Assembly (NCBI RefSeq): GCF_022447245.1
Contig: NZ_JAKVBC010000037.1
Location: 1 to 50,496, forward strand
DNA: 50,496 bases
Reading direction: 5' to 3'
DNA from: Kordia sp.
Lineage (GTDB): Bacteria; Bacteroidota; Bacteroidia; Flavobacteriales; Flavobacteriaceae
A model generated the notes under the pieces. The model was not told where the DNA came from, did not search any database, and worked only from the letters and a program-made list of their open reading frames with translations. This document shows, piece by piece, positions 25,140-34,183 of this stretch. Made by a program: the position numbers and the translations under genes. Each line of letters begins with the position of its first letter. Position 1 is the first letter of the stretch.

Positions 25140-26255
25140 ATGGATTCAAACTTTTTTAACTTTTTATTGATTGCCGGAGCTGTTCAAGGTTTTATCTTCA
25201 ACGGTTTCACATTATTTTCTAAAAAGAAAGTAGATAAGGTGATCATTTTCCTTAATCTTACCGTTTTCTTTTTATCGCTGAACAATCTGCAAGCTTGGCT
25301 TATCGCAAAAGATTTTCGTTTTGATTTCTTCTTTTTGCGGCAATTTTTAGTGTCTTGGTATATGTTTATCATGCCCATGTTTTATATGTTTTTAATTTAT
25401 TATTTAAAAATTGAAGACAAAGTACGTAGCTATGTTAAGTTTGCCATTGTATTATTTGTGATCGAGTTGATTGTGCGTAGTATTTTTATTTTGAATGCTA
25501 CAGAAGCAGATGTTTCTATAATTAAAATGTATACAAGAGCTGAAGAAATGGTCAATGCAGCATTGTCAACTTTTCTTTTCTATAAATGTCTTCAAATTGT
25601 ATTTCAAAAAAGCAAACTCCTTGATTTTATTGTAGATTATGATGATATAAAATGGTTGAAAATCTTTCTAATTTTAGGTGGATTTGTCATTGCTTTTTGG
25701 GTGTTGGCAATTGGGTTAAATACATATTTTGAAGATGCGCGTGCATATTATCCATTACGATTGGCAACTTCTATATTGTTGTATTGGATCGGTTATCAAG
25801 GAACTTCTCGTTATACCTTACTACATGATCGAATTATGTTGCGTGGGAAACTTGCAGCATTGAAGCATGAAACAACAGAAAAGGTAGTGTCGGAAACTGA
25901 AAATAATTTATTAGAAAAGCACCAACAAGAATTCGAAACCATTGCAAGCTATATTTTGTCTGAACAACGTTTCTTGGATTCAAAATTGAGTTTGGAACAA
26001 TTATCCGATGAGCTCGATATTAGTGCGGGGCATTTGTCAAAACTAATCAATAATTACAGTGAATATAACTTTTCAGATTATATCAACTCCTTACGCGTTG
26101 CACAGGCAAAAGCATTGCTAAAAGATGACGATTTTGATAATTATACGATTGTCGCTATTGGATTGGAATGTGGATTTAATTCGCGTTCTACGTTTTATAC
26201 CGCTTTCAAAAAGTTTACAGATCTTACGCCTTCAGAATATCGAAAAACACATTGA
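25140..26255 (+). CDS. membrane-anchored AraC-family transcriptional regulator
   Basis: 371 aa. Residues 1-230 have about seven hydrophobic helices (FLLIAGAVQGFIFNGF, VIIFLNLTVFFLSL, FVIELIVRSIFIL, IFLILGGFVIAFWVLAIG). The C-terminal 110 residues are an AraC-type double helix-turn-helix: LSLEQLSDELDISAGHLSKLIN, FSDYINSLRVAQAKALL, TIVAIGLECGFNSRSTFYTAFKKFTDLTPSEYRK. This architecture is common in Bacteroidota and suggests a membrane sensor that binds DNA directly. Probable target: the neighbouring secreted-protein gene at 26562 or itself. Confidence 0.9.
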   Translation: MDSNFFNFLLIAGAVQGFIFNGFTLFSKKKVDKVIIFLNLTVFFLSLNNLQAWLIAKDFRFDFFFLRQFLVSWYMFIMPMFYMFLIYYLKIEDKVRSYVKFAIVLFVIELIVRSIFILNATEADVSIIKMYTRAEEMVNAALSTFLFYKCLQIVFQKSKLLDFIVDYDDIKWLKIFLILGGFVIAFWVLAIGLNTYFEDARAYYPLRLATSILLYWIGYQGTSRYTLLHDRIMLRGKLAALKHETTEKVVSETENNLLEKHQQEFETIASYILSEQRFLDSKLSLEQLSDELDISAGHLSKLINNYSEYNFSDYINSLRVAQAKALLKDDDFDNYTIVAIGLECGFNSRSTFYTAFKKFTDLTPSEYRKTH

Positions 26256-26561
26256 ACAATTATATAGGAGGTATAAACCGTCTTAAATTTTCATCCAAAT
26301 AAGATTTCGGACATTTAAAAAAACTTAAATACCATACAAATTGAAACTATTTTCTTCTATAGATAGTTGTTTCTAGTATCGAGTAAGAAACTGTTTTAAA
26401 GTAAGTGTTTACCAGTGGTTTTTGCTTTTAATTGTACTTTTTAGCATTCAAAAATCAAGACAAAAAAATATCCGAATATTTCTACCAACTAACATTTCGG
26501 ATCTTGAAACTTGGTATCGTAACTACATTTGTTTCATATAAATTTTAAAACCGAATTAATT
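26256..26561. other. 306-base gap with repeated ATTTCGGA sites
   Basis: No gene seen. It contains ATTTCGGA at 26304-26311 and 26494-26501, and the inverted ATCCGAA at 26470-26476, forming an inverted pair with TTCGGAT at 26496-26502. These may be binding sites of the AraC-type regulator upstream. Confidence 0.35.
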
Positions 26562-27065
26562 ATGAAGAAGTGTATTGTTATCTTATTATTAGTGCCTTTA
26601 TTAGGTTTTTCTCAAGAGAAAAATAAGCGTGTTGAGTTCAACTCAATTTCATTAAACCCACTTTCAATTTATTTAGGCGGGCCAGGTGGGTTTTCAATTA
26701 GTGGAGACATCGGTTTATCATATAAAGGAAATGATTTTTTGGTATCGGGTCAGTTTGGAGAAGAATTAAATTTGTTTGGATCAGAAGGTGATTCGTTCGC
26801 AGAAATAAGTCTGTCTTGGGGAAAAAAATCTGAATTGACAAGTTGGTTGCAATGGGAAGGCTTTGTAGGACTTTCCTATTTTAATTACAAAAGAAAAAAT
26901 CTTGATTTTACACATGATAGAAGTATCACAGTTGGTGTTCCTTTCATCACAAAGCTCAAATTTATGATAGGAAATTCTTTTTCCATTGGCACACAAGTAC
27001 GTATCAATATGAATACTGTTCAATCAGTCATGAGTGGCGGACTTTCTTTTCAAGTGGATTTTTAA
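26562..27065 (+). CDS. small outer-membrane barrel-like protein
   Basis: 167 aa from ATG 26562; the frame open to 26529 lacks a signal. Signal peptide MKKCIVILLLVPLLGFSQ, then strand-like segments with alternating hydrophobic residues (SISLNPLSIYLGG, FSISGDIGLSYKG, FAEISLSWG, WEGFVGLSYF, MSGGLSFQVDF) ending in a terminal Phe as in many outer-membrane barrels. No named family. It follows a regulator gene whose putative sites lie in its leader. Confidence 0.6.
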   Translation: MKKCIVILLLVPLLGFSQEKNKRVEFNSISLNPLSIYLGGPGGFSISGDIGLSYKGNDFLVSGQFGEELNLFGSEGDSFAEISLSWGKKSELTSWLQWEGFVGLSYFNYKRKNLDFTHDRSITVGVPFITKLKFMIGNSFSIGTQVRINMNTVQSVMSGGLSFQVDF

Positions 27066-27102
27066 AAAAAACTGCATTACAAATTTTACGATAAGATACA
27101 TA

Positions 27103-27134
27103 AAAAAACGCCACGAAATTTCGCGGCGTTTTTT
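27103..27134. terminator. bidirectional terminator between the barrel gene and pnp
   Basis: Stem AAAAAACGCC / GGCGTTTTTT extended by CGAAA/TTTCG with one mismatch; A- and T-tracts flank both sides. Serves genes ending at 27065 (plus) and 27153 (minus). Confidence 0.88.
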
Positions 27135-27152
27135 TAATATATTTAGAAAAGA

Positions 27153-29330
27153 TTACTTTTTTTCTTCTCTTTGTTTCTTGTCTTCACGTGGCTTACGCTC
27201 TTCTCTCGGAGGTCTTTTTAACAAAGCCTTACGAGACACTTTCTCTTTACGTGTTTTAGGATCTACACCAAAGTATTTTACGTCTAAAATGTCACCCATT
27301 TTTACAACATCACTTACATTGTTTGTACGTTCCCAGGCCAACTCAGAAATGTGTAACAATACTTCGTTTCCAGGCGCTTCAGTATATTCTACAACCGCAC
27401 CGAAATCTAACATTTTTACAACTTTTACTTCGTAAATGCTTCCTTTTTCTGGTTTAAAAGTAATCGCGTTAATTTTAGCTAACACACCGTCAATTCCTTC
27501 TTGGTCTGTTCCTAAGATTTCAACAATTCCTTCTTCTGTTATAGGATCTTCGTTGATAACAATTGTCGTATTTGTTTCTTTCTGTAACTCTTGAATTACT
27601 TTTCCTCCAGGTCCAATTAATGCACCAATGTATTCTCCAGGAATAACACGTGTAATCATTTTTGGAGCATGTGCTTTTACATTCTCGTTTGGAGTTTCGA
27701 TCGTATCCGTTAGTTTACTTAAAATATGTAAACGTCCGTCACGAGCTTGTTGTAACGCTTTTACTAAAACTTCGTATGACAATCCTTTGATTTTGATATC
27801 CATCTGACAAGCAGTGATACCATCAGCAGTTCCTGTTACCTTAAAGTCCATATCTCCTAAGTGATCTTCATCTCCTAAGATATCTGATAATACAGCGTAT
27901 TTTCCTGTGTCTGCATCAGAGATTAATCCCATTGCAATTCCAGACACAGGCTTAATCATTTGTACACCAGCATCCATTAATGCCATTGTTCCCGAACAAA
28001 CTGTTGCCATAGAAGATGAACCGTTTGATTCTAAAATCTCAGATACCACACGTACTGTGTATGGGCAATCATCAGGAACCATGCCTTTTAAGGCACGTTG
28101 CGCTAAATTACCGTGTCCAACCTCACGACGCGATGTTCCTCTAATAGGGCGCGCTTCTCCTGTTGAAAAAGGAGGGAAGTTGTAGTGTAAATAGAAACGC
28201 TCTTCTCCTTCATAAGATGGCATGTCTATTTGGTTTGCTTCTCTCGATGTTCCTAAGGTGACAGTAGCTAATGCTTGTGTTTCTCCACGTGTAAAAATAG
28301 CCGAACCGTGTGTAGATGGTAAATAATCTACCTCGCACCAGATTGGTCTGATGTCTGTAGTTTGACGACCATCTAAACGTAATCCTTCATCTAATGTTAA
28401 GTTACGGATGGCAGATTTTTGTGCTTTTGCAACATACTTATGAATTAGTTTACCCAATTCTTCTTGCTCTTCTTCAGTGAATGATTCAAAGACTTCTTCT
28501 TTTAAATCGCTCAATGCTTGTCCACGTTCGTGCTTAGAAGAACCTGCTTTAGCAATAGCATATGTTTTATCATATACCATTCCGTGAATCTTTTCAGCCA
28601 ATGCTTCATCTTCGACTGCAGGTTCGTACTCACGAGTTTCTTTTTTACCAAAAGCTTCCGCTAATCTCAACTGTGCTACACACTGAATTTTAATAGCTTC
28701 ATGTGCTGCTTTGATAGCTTCTGTCATTTCTTCTTCTGAAATCTCTTTCATTTCACCTTCTACCATCATTACAGAATCTGCAGAAGCTCCAATAACCATA
28801 TCGATATCAGATTCTCCCAACTGTGCTAACGTAGGATTGATAATGAACTCTCCATTTATACGACCAACACGTACTTCAGAAATAGCCGTTTCAAACGGAA
28901 TATCTGATAACTGAATTGCCGCAGAAGCTGCTAAACCAGCCATTGCATCTGGCATAACTTCTGGATCGTGAGACATTAACTGAATCATTACTTGCGTTTC
29001 AGCATGGTAATCTTTTGGGAATAATGGACGTAATACGCGGTCTACCAAACGCATTGTCAATACTTCTCCATCACTTGGTCTTGCTTCTCTTTTAAAGAAA
29101 CCGCCAGGATAACGACCAGCTGCTGCAAACTTTTCTCTGTAGTCAACAGTTAATGGTAAGAAGTCAACATCTGCCTGGTGATAATTGGAAACTACCGTAC
29201 ATAATAACATACATTTTCCCGACTGTACGACAACGCTACCATGCGCTTGCTTCGCTAATTTTCCGGTTTCGAGAGAGATTTCTCTTCCGTCACCAAGGTC
29301 TATGACCTCTTTAAAAACTTTTGGAATCAT
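27153..29330 (-). CDS. pnp: polyribonucleotide nucleotidyltransferase (PNPase)
   Basis: 725 aa. Phosphorolytic 3'-5' RNA exonuclease of the degradosome. Two RNase PH domains are visible ([21 protein letters not shown]...; [20 protein letters not shown], with [20 protein letters not shown] and the catalytic-region [27 protein letters not shown]), then a KH domain ([19 protein letters not shown]), an S1 domain ([20 protein letters not shown]...[15 protein letters not shown]) and a basic tail. The 5' leader is a long CAACA-rich stretch. Gene order rpsO-pnp is conserved widely. Confidence 0.97.
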   Translation of the reverse strand: MIPKVFKEVIDLGDGREISLETGKLAKQAHGSVVVQSGKCMLLCTVVSNYHQADVDFLPLTVDYREKFAAAGRYPGGFFKREARPSDGEVLTMRLVDRVLRPLFPKDYHAETQVMIQLMSHDPEVMPDAMAGLAASAAIQLSDIPFETAISEVRVGRINGEFIINPTLAQLGESDIDMVIGASADSVMMVEGEMKEISEEEMTEAIKAAHEAIKIQCVAQLRLAEAFGKKETREYEPAVEDEALAEKIHGMVYDKTYAIAKAGSSKHERGQALSDLKEEVFESFTEEEQEELGKLIHKYVAKAQKSAIRNLTLDEGLRLDGRQTTDIRPIWCEVDYLPSTHGSAIFTRGETQALATVTLGTSREANQIDMPSYEGEERFYLHYNFPPFSTGEARPIRGTSRREVGHGNLAQRALKGMVPDDCPYTVRVVSEILESNGSSSMATVCSGTMALMDAGVQMIKPVSGIAMGLISDADTGKYAVLSDILGDEDHLGDMDFKVTGTADGITACQMDIKIKGLSYEVLVKALQQARDGRLHILSKLTDTIETPNENVKAHAPKMITRVIPGEYIGALIGPGGKVIQELQKETNTTIVINEDPITEEGIVEILGTDQEGIDGVLAKINAITFKPEKGSIYEVKVVKMLDFGAVVEYTEAPGNEVLLHISELAWERTNNVSDVVKMGDILDVKYFGVDPKTRKEKVSRKALLKRPPREERKPREDKKQREEKK

Positions 29331-29469
29331 AAATTTTCTTTAATTCTAATTAAACTTAGGTCGTTGTGTTGTTGTGTGTAGTTGTTGTGTTGACCCAATG
29401 AAAAACCAGTAATTATAGCTTTTTATAACTTCTTACAAATGAGTAAAAAGTGTGTTTATGTAATTAAAA

Positions 29470-29490
29470 AAAGAGGCACGAAGCCTCTTT
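29470..29490 (-). terminator. terminator of rpsO
   Basis: 8-bp perfect stem AAAGAGGC / GCCTCTTT around ACGAA, followed on the minus strand by a T-run. It begins 5 bases past the rpsO stop codon, so pnp needs partial read-through or its own promoter. Confidence 0.8.
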
Positions 29491-29494
29491 CCTT

Positions 29495-29764
29495 TTATTT
29501 TCTTAATCCTAATTCTTTTACGATTGCACGATATCTGTTGATATCTTTCTTCTTTAGATAGTCAAGTAGGCTTCTTCTTTTACCTACTAACTTTACTAGA
29601 GAACGCTCAGTGTTAAAATCTTTACGATTTTTCTTTAAGTGCTCCGTTAAGTGATTAATTCTGTACGTGAATAACGCAATTTGACCTTCAGACGAACCTG
29701 TATCTTGTCCAGATTTTCCGTGCTTTGCGAAGATCTCTTCTTTAACTTCTTTAGTTAAGTACAT
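29495..29764 (-). CDS. rpsO: 30S ribosomal protein S15
   Basis: 89 aa, the normal length. Binds the central domain of 16S rRNA early in 30S assembly. Signature: GKSGQDTGSSEGQIALFTYRI, then LTEHLKKNRKDFNTERSLVKLVGKRRSLLDYLKKKD and RYRAIVKELGLRK. Upstream of pnp on the same strand. Confidence 0.97.
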   Translation of the reverse strand: MYLTKEVKEEIFAKHGKSGQDTGSSEGQIALFTYRINHLTEHLKKNRKDFNTERSLVKLVGKRRSLLDYLKKKDINRYRAIVKELGLRK

Positions 29765-30052
29765 GCCAATATTGTTTTAATAATTTTTATGTATTGATAC
29801 GACTATCATATCAAGCGGCAAATATACTACTATTTTTTAGAATCCAAATGAATAATTAAACCTTTTTGATTTGTGGCAGTCAGAAGAACATAATTGTTAA
29901 AAAACGTTAAATATGTAATGTGACTTAGCAATTAGTTTTGGTACCAAATTGAATAGATTACAGAGGAATTCCATCTTACAAAAATTGAAAACCTTTAAAA
30001 CAGGAACAGATGAAAAACTAAATTCAAAAAGCAACAGGGATTTTTAGTAGTA

Positions 30053-30838
30053 TTGATGACACTCTTTTTAATGACTGCTTGTCAAAATGAAACCGCAATA
30101 GAAACCTTTGAAAAGGAAGTTGCAATAGATGATCAACTTGCAAAACGGAGTGCAGAAATAGATTTGATATCAGACGATATTGGATTGATCGTTGATGAAG
30201 CTTCAGTAGAAGCAAAATCTTCAGTATCATTTTTACCAACATGTGTAACCATTACTACTGAGATTAGTTCAGGTTTTACCCAAAGAACACTCGATTTTGG
30301 TGATGGATGCGAATTGCCAAATGGAAATGTCGTCAGCGGAATTATTATGATGAGTCATGCAGTAGTTGTAAATCCAGCGACAAGAGAAATTGCTGTAACG
30401 TTTGATAATTTTACACGAAATGGTGTTTTGGTAGAAGGAACACGCAGTTTAGAACGTATAGCTTCAAACGATGCAGGAAATCCACAATCGACAGCACAAG
30501 TAAATATGCAAGTAACATGGCCAGATGAAACTACAGCCACTCGTGAAGGAGTAAGAGTTAGCGAATGGATTGAAGGTATTGGTTCGGGAACTTGGACAGA
30601 TAATGTATTTTCTATCACAGGAAATGCGACCACTACAGGACGACTTGGGAATACACATGCTGCAACTATTACAACTGCATTACGTAGAGAAGCTATTTGT
30701 GCATTTATTGTAAGCGGAACCGTTGAATTATCTAAGAATGATAATACAGGAACTTTAGCTTATGGAGATGGAACCTGTGATGGTGAAGCCACTTGGACAA
30801 ACCCAAATGGAGAAACAGTTACAATTTATTTAGATTAG
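30053..30838 (+). CDS. secreted lipoprotein of unknown function, 5' end disrupted by one extra base
   Basis: The mature part starts at CQNETAIETFEKEV after a lipobox (FLMTAC) and is beta-rich with a cysteine pair (FGDGCE; GDGTCDGEATW); no family recognised. As written the frame opens only with TTG 30053 or ATG 30056, giving a signal peptide without its basic end. Upstream at 30010, ATG is followed by five A's and then out-of-frame codons ending in TAA. Removing one A gives MKTKFKKQQGFLVVLMTLFLMTAC, a perfect lipoprotein signal. So the true start was almost certainly 30010, now separated by a +1 indel. Confidence 0.7.
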   Translation: MMTLFLMTACQNETAIETFEKEVAIDDQLAKRSAEIDLISDDIGLIVDEASVEAKSSVSFLPTCVTITTEISSGFTQRTLDFGDGCELPNGNVVSGIIMMSHAVVVNPATREIAVTFDNFTRNGVLVEGTRSLERIASNDAGNPQSTAQVNMQVTWPDETTATREGVRVSEWIEGIGSGTWTDNVFSITGNATTTGRLGNTHAATITTALRREAICAFIVSGTVELSKNDNTGTLAYGDGTCDGEATWTNPNGETVTIYLD

Positions 30839-30870
30839 CAATCTTGAGTAATTTTTAGTTTTAAGCGACA

Positions 30871-30894
30871 AAAGGCTTCCATTTGGAAGCCTTT
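30871..30894. terminator. bidirectional terminator between the lipoprotein gene and accD
   Basis: 11-bp perfect stem AAAGGCTTCCA / TGGAAGCCTTT with a 2-base loop. Confidence 0.85.
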
Positions 30895-30919
30895 CTTTAT
30901 CATTATATTTGTAAAAAAA

Positions 30920-31777
30920 TTACGCGCGTATTGGCTGATTTTGGATCAAGTCAATATACAAGTTAATTTTGTTTTTCAATTCTTTTCTGTGTGAGATAAA
31001 ATCTAGGAATCCATGCTCTAATAAGAATTCTGATGTTTGGAAACCTTCTGGTAAATCTTTTCCTGTTGTATCACGAACAACTCTTGGTCCTGCGAATCCG
31101 ATTAAGGCACCAGGTTCTGCAATATTGATATCTCCAAGCATTGCAAATGAAGCAGTTGTTCCTCCAGTTGTTGGATCCGTACACAATGAGATGTATGGAA
31201 TTCCAGCGTCAGCTAATTGCGCTAATTTTGCAGATGTTTTTGCCAATTGCATTAACGATAATGCAGCTTCCATCATACGTGCTCCACCAGATTTTGAAAT
31301 GATCATGAATGGAATGTTGTTTTTGAGTGAGTAATCTGCAGCACGTGCAATTTTTTCACCTACAACACTTCCCATAGAACCTCCAATAAATTTGAAGTCC
31401 ATGCAAGCAATGACTAAATCTTTTCCTTTCGATTTTCCGACAGCTGTACGAACAGCGTCTTTTAAACCAGTTTTTTCTTTAGCAGCTTTAAGTCTGTCAA
31501 CATATTTTTTACTGTCTTCAAACTTTAATGGATCTTTTGATGTAAGATTTTTATCGAGTTCTTTAAAATCATTATCATCAAATAATATTTCGAAATATTC
31601 TTTACTTCCTATACGTACATGGTATCCATCTTCAGGGCTTACGTAGAAGTTTTTCATTAATTCTTCTGAATCAACGATTTTTCCTGTTGGCGATTTGTAC
31701 CAAAGTCCTTTGGGCGTATCTCTTTTTTCCTCTGTTGAGGTTTGAATACCTTTTTCTTTTCTTTTAAACCAAGCCAT
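30920..31777 (-). CDS. accD: acetyl-CoA carboxylase carboxyltransferase subunit beta
   Basis: 285 aa. Forms the carboxyltransferase with AccA to make malonyl-CoA for fatty acid synthesis. Core motifs: [68 protein letters not shown] and [14 protein letters not shown]. The N-terminal zinc ribbon is present in outline ([14 protein letters not shown]...[15 protein letters not shown]) but all four zinc cysteines are replaced (S, G, S, D/G positions). I recall the same loss in other Flavobacteriia, so it looks like a lineage trait. Confidence 0.95.
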   Translation of the reverse strand: MAWFKRKEKGIQTSTEEKRDTPKGLWYKSPTGKIVDSEELMKNFYVSPEDGYHVRIGSKEYFEILFDDNDFKELDKNLTSKDPLKFEDSKKYVDRLKAAKEKTGLKDAVRTAVGKSKGKDLVIACMDFKFIGGSMGSVVGEKIARAADYSLKNNIPFMIISKSGGARMMEAALSLMQLAKTSAKLAQLADAGIPYISLCTDPTTGGTTASFAMLGDINIAEPGALIGFAGPRVVRDTTGKDLPEGFQTSEFLLEHGFLDFISHRKELKNKINLYIDLIQNQPIRA

Positions 31778-31944
31778 AATGATTTGTGAATTACGATTTA
31801 CAATGTTAGATCGTTTGTGACAATCTGTATCGTACGATCAAATTAGTTAGTTTTATTTTTAGTTAGTCGACAAAATTACTGTTTTTATTGATGAAACTCA
31901 AAATTTGATTTGGCTATCTATAGTTTCATTTTTTTCTAGGTATA

Positions 31945-31989
31945 AAAAACCTCGTTAACGCATTGAATTTCAGTGTTAACAAGGTTTTT
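31945..31989 (-). terminator. terminator of fbaA
   Basis: 15-bp arms AAAAACCTCGTTAAC and GTTAACAAGGTTTTT with one mismatch, 15-base loop, T-run on the minus strand. The rest of the 31778-32040 gap holds the accD leader and nothing else recognised. Confidence 0.8.
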
Positions 31990-32040
31990 GTGTTCTTGTT
32001 TATTTTGTGAGCTTCTCATTTACATGAGAATGTCCAAATA

Positions 32041-33108
32041 TTATAAGGTATTTACGTTGTTTAAATCTTCAAAGGCTTGCTTTAAACGTGTTTTGAATGT
32101 TAACTCACCTTCACGTAACCATTTTCTTGGATCATAGGTCTTTTTGTTAGGAATATCGTCTCCATCAGGATTTCCAATTTGTGCTGCTAAGTAGTCTTTC
32201 TTCGTTAATATATAATCACGAATTCCAGACATAAATGCAAACTGTAAATCTGTATCAATGTTCATTTTAATGACTCCATATCCGATAGCTTCTCTGATTT
32301 CTTCTAAAGTAGAACCTGATCCGCCGTGGAAAACAAAGTCAATATGATTGTGTCCAACATTGTATTTTTCTGAGATATATTCTTGCGAATTTTTCAAGAT
32401 TTTTGGTGTCAGTTTAACATTTCCTGGCTTGTATACACCGTGTACATTTCCAAAAGCTGCAGCAATGGTAAAACGAGGACTTACTTTCATTAACTCTTCG
32501 TATGCATACGCAACTTCTTCTGGTTGTGTATATAATTTAGAAGCATCTACATCAGAATTGTCAACTCCATCTTCTTCACCACCTGTAATTCCCAATTCGA
32601 TTTCTAATGTCATTCCCATTTTGCTCATGCGCGCTAGGTATTCTTTGCATATTTCGATGTTTTCTTCTAATGGTTCTTCCGAAAGATCGATCATGTGTGA
32701 ACTGTATAAAGGTTTTCCAGTTTGCTTGAAGTGCTCTTCACTTGCGTCTAACATACCGTCAATCCAAGGCAATAATTTCTTAGCACAATGATCGGTATGT
32801 AAGATTACAGGAACACCATATGCTTCTGCCATTTGATGAACGTGTTTTGCTCCAGCAATAGAACCAGCAATGGCTGCTTTTTGCCCTTCATTACTTAATC
32901 CTTTTCCTGCGTTGAATTGTGCACCTCCATTAGAGAATTGAATGATGACAGGAGAATTTAATTCTGCAGCGGTTTCTAAAACTCCATTAATAGAGTTTGA
33001 ACCTACTACATTTACTGCTGGTAATGCAAAGCCTTTTTCTTTGGCTAATTTGAATATTTCTTGTACTTCGTCTCCAGTAGCAACTCCTGGTTTGATATTA
33101 TGACTCAT
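32041..33108 (-). CDS. fbaA: class II fructose-bisphosphate aldolase
   Basis: 355 aa. Zinc-dependent cleavage of fructose-1,6-bisphosphate in glycolysis and gluconeogenesis. Metal-binding and active-site motifs: VPVILHTDHCAKK, EIELGITGGEEDGVDN, FGNVHGVYKPGNV, HNHIDFVFHGGSGS and VIKMNIDTDLQ. Length matches the FbaA (class IIA) type of E. coli and yeast. Candidate -7 box TACTTTTG lies 28 bases upstream. Confidence 0.96.
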   Translation of the reverse strand: MSHNIKPGVATGDEVQEIFKLAKEKGFALPAVNVVGSNSINGVLETAAELNSPVIIQFSNGGAQFNAGKGLSNEGQKAAIAGSIAGAKHVHQMAEAYGVPVILHTDHCAKKLLPWIDGMLDASEEHFKQTGKPLYSSHMIDLSEEPLEENIEICKEYLARMSKMGMTLEIELGITGGEEDGVDNSDVDASKLYTQPEEVAYAYEELMKVSPRFTIAAAFGNVHGVYKPGNVKLTPKILKNSQEYISEKYNVGHNHIDFVFHGGSGSTLEEIREAIGYGVIKMNIDTDLQFAFMSGIRDYILTKKDYLAAQIGNPDGDDIPNKKTYDPRKWLREGELTFKTRLKQAFEDLNNVNTL

Positions 33109-33136
33109 CGTCTTTTGGTTTTTTTTGTTTGGATTA

Positions 33137-33144
33137 CAAAAGTA
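33137..33144 (-). promoter_or_regulatory. candidate -7 element of fbaA
   Basis: On the minus strand TACTTTTG matches TAnnTTTG exactly, 28 bases before the fbaA ATG. No good -33 TTTG was found at the usual distance. Confidence 0.45.
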
Positions 33145-33243
33145 ATAAAATTGTGATGAGTTTTTACGTAGTTGACAATTTTAGAAGCTCCTGTGAAGTC
33201 ACTTTTGCGAATTTGATAATTTCGAGTGTTTTTACTGAAAAAT

Positions 33244-33271
33244 TTTGAATGTTGAATTTTAAATTTTGAAT
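33244..33271. repeat. degenerate heptamer repeat (4 units)
   Basis: TTTGAAT, GTTGAAT, TTTAAAT and TTTGAAT run in 7-base register in the gap between the CPBP protease and fbaA. Same period as the repeats at 24421 and 34143, different unit. Confidence 0.55.
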
Positions 33272-33358
33272 TATATTGTCATTTTTTCAATAGAATTTTT
33301 GAGAAGATTTTTTGCATTCTGAAAGCGCAAACGTTTTAGTTTCAGGAAGAAAGTATAA

Positions 33359-34015
33359 TTATACAATTGTAACCGTCAAATTCCAAAAGATATGGAGTAG
33401 GATAGAAGGAATGATTGATTTTGACTTGTATGAAAGTACACCTAAAATATAGCCTCCAAACAATGTAATATATCCATGATGCCAATTGATGCTTGTATTG
33501 TCAAATATTGCTACTTCAACTTGAAGGTGTATATATGCAAATAATAGCGATGTAAAAAATATCGCTAAGCAAGGTTTGTATTTTTGGATGAGTTCACGTT
33601 GAAGATAATTTCGGAAGAAAAGTTCTTCTATAAAAGGAACAAGTAGAATGGATCTTAAAGCGTCAAAAGATTTAAGTTCTTCAGGTGCTAATTTATAATT
33701 GTAAAGATCAGGTGCAATTTCGAAATAGTATAAGAAGTCAAGTACTGATTGAAAAAACACAAATCCAATTCCTAGTAGAATCCCTAAAATATAAAATTTT
33801 GGAGCAGTCTTTTTAAACTCAAATACATCTTTTCTTTTGATACTTATGAAAAGTATTATAAGTATACATGCAAAAATACATTCGCTTACTAAACTATATA
33901 TATCTAACGTATTGACAGAGTCGATATCGTCGAAGGATATATAATGCCAAGGCCAGATTAATTCTTGAATAAGACAATATAATATTGTAAACAAAAAAGC
34001 TTTGAGGAAATTCAC
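33359..34015 (-). CDS. CPBP family intramembrane (CAAX-type) metalloprotease
   Basis: 218 aa with about six membrane helices. The family's conserved motifs are visible: EELFFRNYLQ (EExxxR, motif 1), FAYIHL (FxxxH, motif 2) and SILLHIFWN (HxxxN, motif 3). Members are membrane proteases or maturation factors; substrates are usually unknown. Stands alone on the minus strand. Confidence 0.88.
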   Translation of the reverse strand: MNFLKAFLFTILYCLIQELIWPWHYISFDDIDSVNTLDIYSLVSECIFACILIILFISIKRKDVFEFKKTAPKFYILGILLGIGFVFFQSVLDFLYYFEIAPDLYNYKLAPEELKSFDALRSILLVPFIEELFFRNYLQRELIQKYKPCLAIFFTSLLFAYIHLQVEVAIFDNTSINWHHGYITLFGGYILGVLSYKSKSIIPSILLHIFWNLTVTIV

Positions 34016-34142
34016 GGGATGATTTGTAAGTTTATATTTTGAATTGAGGTGTTTATTTTGAGAATTTAAAAAGAAAATTTATGCTTCAGCAGATTCAATA
34101 TAAATAATTTAAAAAGTTAAATACGAACGAAAAGGATGTTTT

Positions 34143-34183
34143 CTAACATCTAATACCTAAAACCCAACACCAAAAACCTAAAA
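34143..34183 (+). repeat. degenerate heptamer repeat (6 units)
   Basis: TCTAACA, TCTAATA, CCTAAAA, CCCAACA, CCAAAAA and CCTAAAA in strict 7-base register, overlapping the end of the tamL coding region. Similar in unit and period to the repeat at 24421-24455. Confidence 0.7.

Noticed and set aside
27907-28185. Open frames antisense to pnp, fbaA, accD and other conserved genes
   Set aside because: Each is the shadow of a strongly conserved gene on the other strand.
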